14,951 nt of DNA from Proteobacteria bacterium UBA6921. Its GTDB lineage: Bacteria > Pseudomonadota > Gammaproteobacteria > SG8-11. Each line of letters begins with the position of its first letter. Positions within the stretch are counted from its first letter, which is position 1. The notes below the pieces were generated by a model. The model made no database searches, was not told the DNA's origin, and saw only the letters and a program-made list of their open reading frames with translations. The position numbers and the translations under genes are program-made. The stretch spans positions 1 through 14,951 of the forward strand of contig DKAR01000052.1 in the NCBI GenBank assembly GCA_002450895.1, given 5' to 3'. Positions 14,351-14,951 of this stretch are shown one piece after another.

Positions 14351-14951
14351 TTATTTCGCGCCGCTCACTGGCGCCGCAGTCGCACTGTTCGGACTCAATA
14401 GCGTTACGCCGCTGCGTGTACCAACCCAAATATCGCCATTCACTGTGGTGGCGATGGCATAAACGTTATCATCCAACAGTCCATCGGCTTTGCGTAACGT
14501 CACCCAGGACTTGCCATCGTAACGTGACAACCCACCATTGGTGCCAAACCACATTGCGCCGCTGGGTTCGCGCGCAACACTGTAAACAATGTCGCCGCCC
14601 AACCCGTCTTTCGTGGTGAAATTGGACCACTTCTGGCCGTCAAATCGAGCCGCACCACCGCCCCACGTTCCCGCCCACACGACATCGTCCGGGGCCACGA
14701 TGAGGTTAAAAACATAGTTGGGATTGTACGTCGGTCGGCCTTCCAGCATGACACTCAGGTCATGGCGGGACCGCGTTCCCAGGCCCGTGTTCGGACTGAC
14801 GGGAAGATTGTCCGCATTCGGCGCCCCCAGCCCATCGGCATGGGTCCACACTTTCCATTCCTGCCCGTCGAAAACGTTGATGCCGCCTTCTGTACCTATC
14901 CAGACGCGATCTTTCGAATCCACACCAAGGCCGTACACCCACTCATTGACC
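14351..14951 (-). CDS. Sensor-type beta-propeller protein, C-terminal part (runs off right edge)
   Basis: The reading frame stays open through the right edge. The visible 200 residues begin VNEWVYGLGVD and end in a short Ala/Ser tail. The blades match the downstream gene closely: NPNYVFNLIVAPDDVVWAGT against NPNYIVSLVVDKDGVVWCGT, WGGGAARFDGQKW against WGGGLSRFDGKAW, and DGLLDDNVYAI against DGLFADNVFSM. The pair is therefore a tandem duplication. The insertion before NPNY differs and carries TRSRHDLSVM with one His. The N-terminus and any signal peptide or anchor lie outside the window. Its stop (14351-14353) is followed by GGAGG for the next gene, so they are co-transcribed. No catalytic or signalling domain is visible in this part. 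Confidence 0.85.
   Translation of the reverse strand, partial: VNEWVYGLGVDSKDRVWIGTEGGINVFDGQEWKVWTHADGLGAPNADNLPVSPNTGLGTRSRHDLSVMLEGRPTYNPNYVFNLIVAPDDVVWAGTWGGGAARFDGQKWSNFTTKDGLGGDIVYSVAREPSGAMWFGTNGGLSRYDGKSWVTLRKADGLLDDNVYAIATTVNGDIWVGTRSGVTLLSPNSATAAPVSGAK

Noticed and set aside
1..14951. CRISPR arrays, insertion sequences, tRNA genes or phage genes
   Set aside because: Reading both strands, I saw no regularly spaced repeats, transposase frames, tRNA-like cloverleaf ends or phage-type proteins.

Overview
The window looks like chromosomal DNA of a gammaproteobacterium. The left end carries the first bases of a 16S rRNA gene on the minus strand. Next to it lie tyrS, an M23 peptidase gene, erpA, a bactofilin gene, a coiled-coil membrane protein gene (probably DUF6776) and argC. 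From memory this resembles the tyrS-16S and argC...erpA-M23 neighbourhoods of Pseudomonas-type genomes, but anmK, which I would expect between the M23 gene and erpA, is absent. The species cannot be named from this sequence.

Layout: (1) 1-412 is the 5' tip of 16S rRNA plus the rrn leader, with boxA/boxB/boxC-like elements and two tandem promoters of nearly identical design. (2) 413-6083 is the housekeeping block: tyrS (-), M23 endopeptidase (+), a bidirectional-looking terminator, then erpA, bactofilin, DUF6776-like and argC (all -). (3) 6123-14951 is an accessory block for periplasmic or cell-surface electron transfer. It holds a multi-domain c-type cytochrome (-) split by an A9 tract; two related five-haem cytochromes (+) on either side of an NHL-propeller lipoprotein (+); a strong terminator; and, convergent on the minus strand, two sensor-type beta-propeller proteins and a kelch-type propeller lipoprotein with a C-terminal domain resembling NrfJ-related proteins.

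I propose the accessory block works as one unit. The split cytochrome has Met-ligated-looking mono-haem modules suited to periplasmic shuttling. The five-haem proteins look fully bis-His ligated: the second has exactly five spare histidines for its five haems. The propellers, two of them lipoproteins and one with a membrane anchor, are candidate scaffold or assembly partners. Cytochromes near NHL/propeller proteins are reminiscent of extracellular electron-transfer loci; the function here is inferred from architecture and context only.

The most unusual single observation is at 7082-7090. The three-haem cytochrome frame ends just after an A9 run. The -1 frame continues for 319 codons with three more CXXCH motifs but has no ATG, GTG or TTG before its first haem motif, and no signal peptide. 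An SD-like GGGTGA lies 7 nt before the run. This could be programmed -1 frameshifting or transcriptional slippage producing short (3-haem) and long (6-haem) forms, or it could be a homopolymer error or recent mutation in a single long gene.
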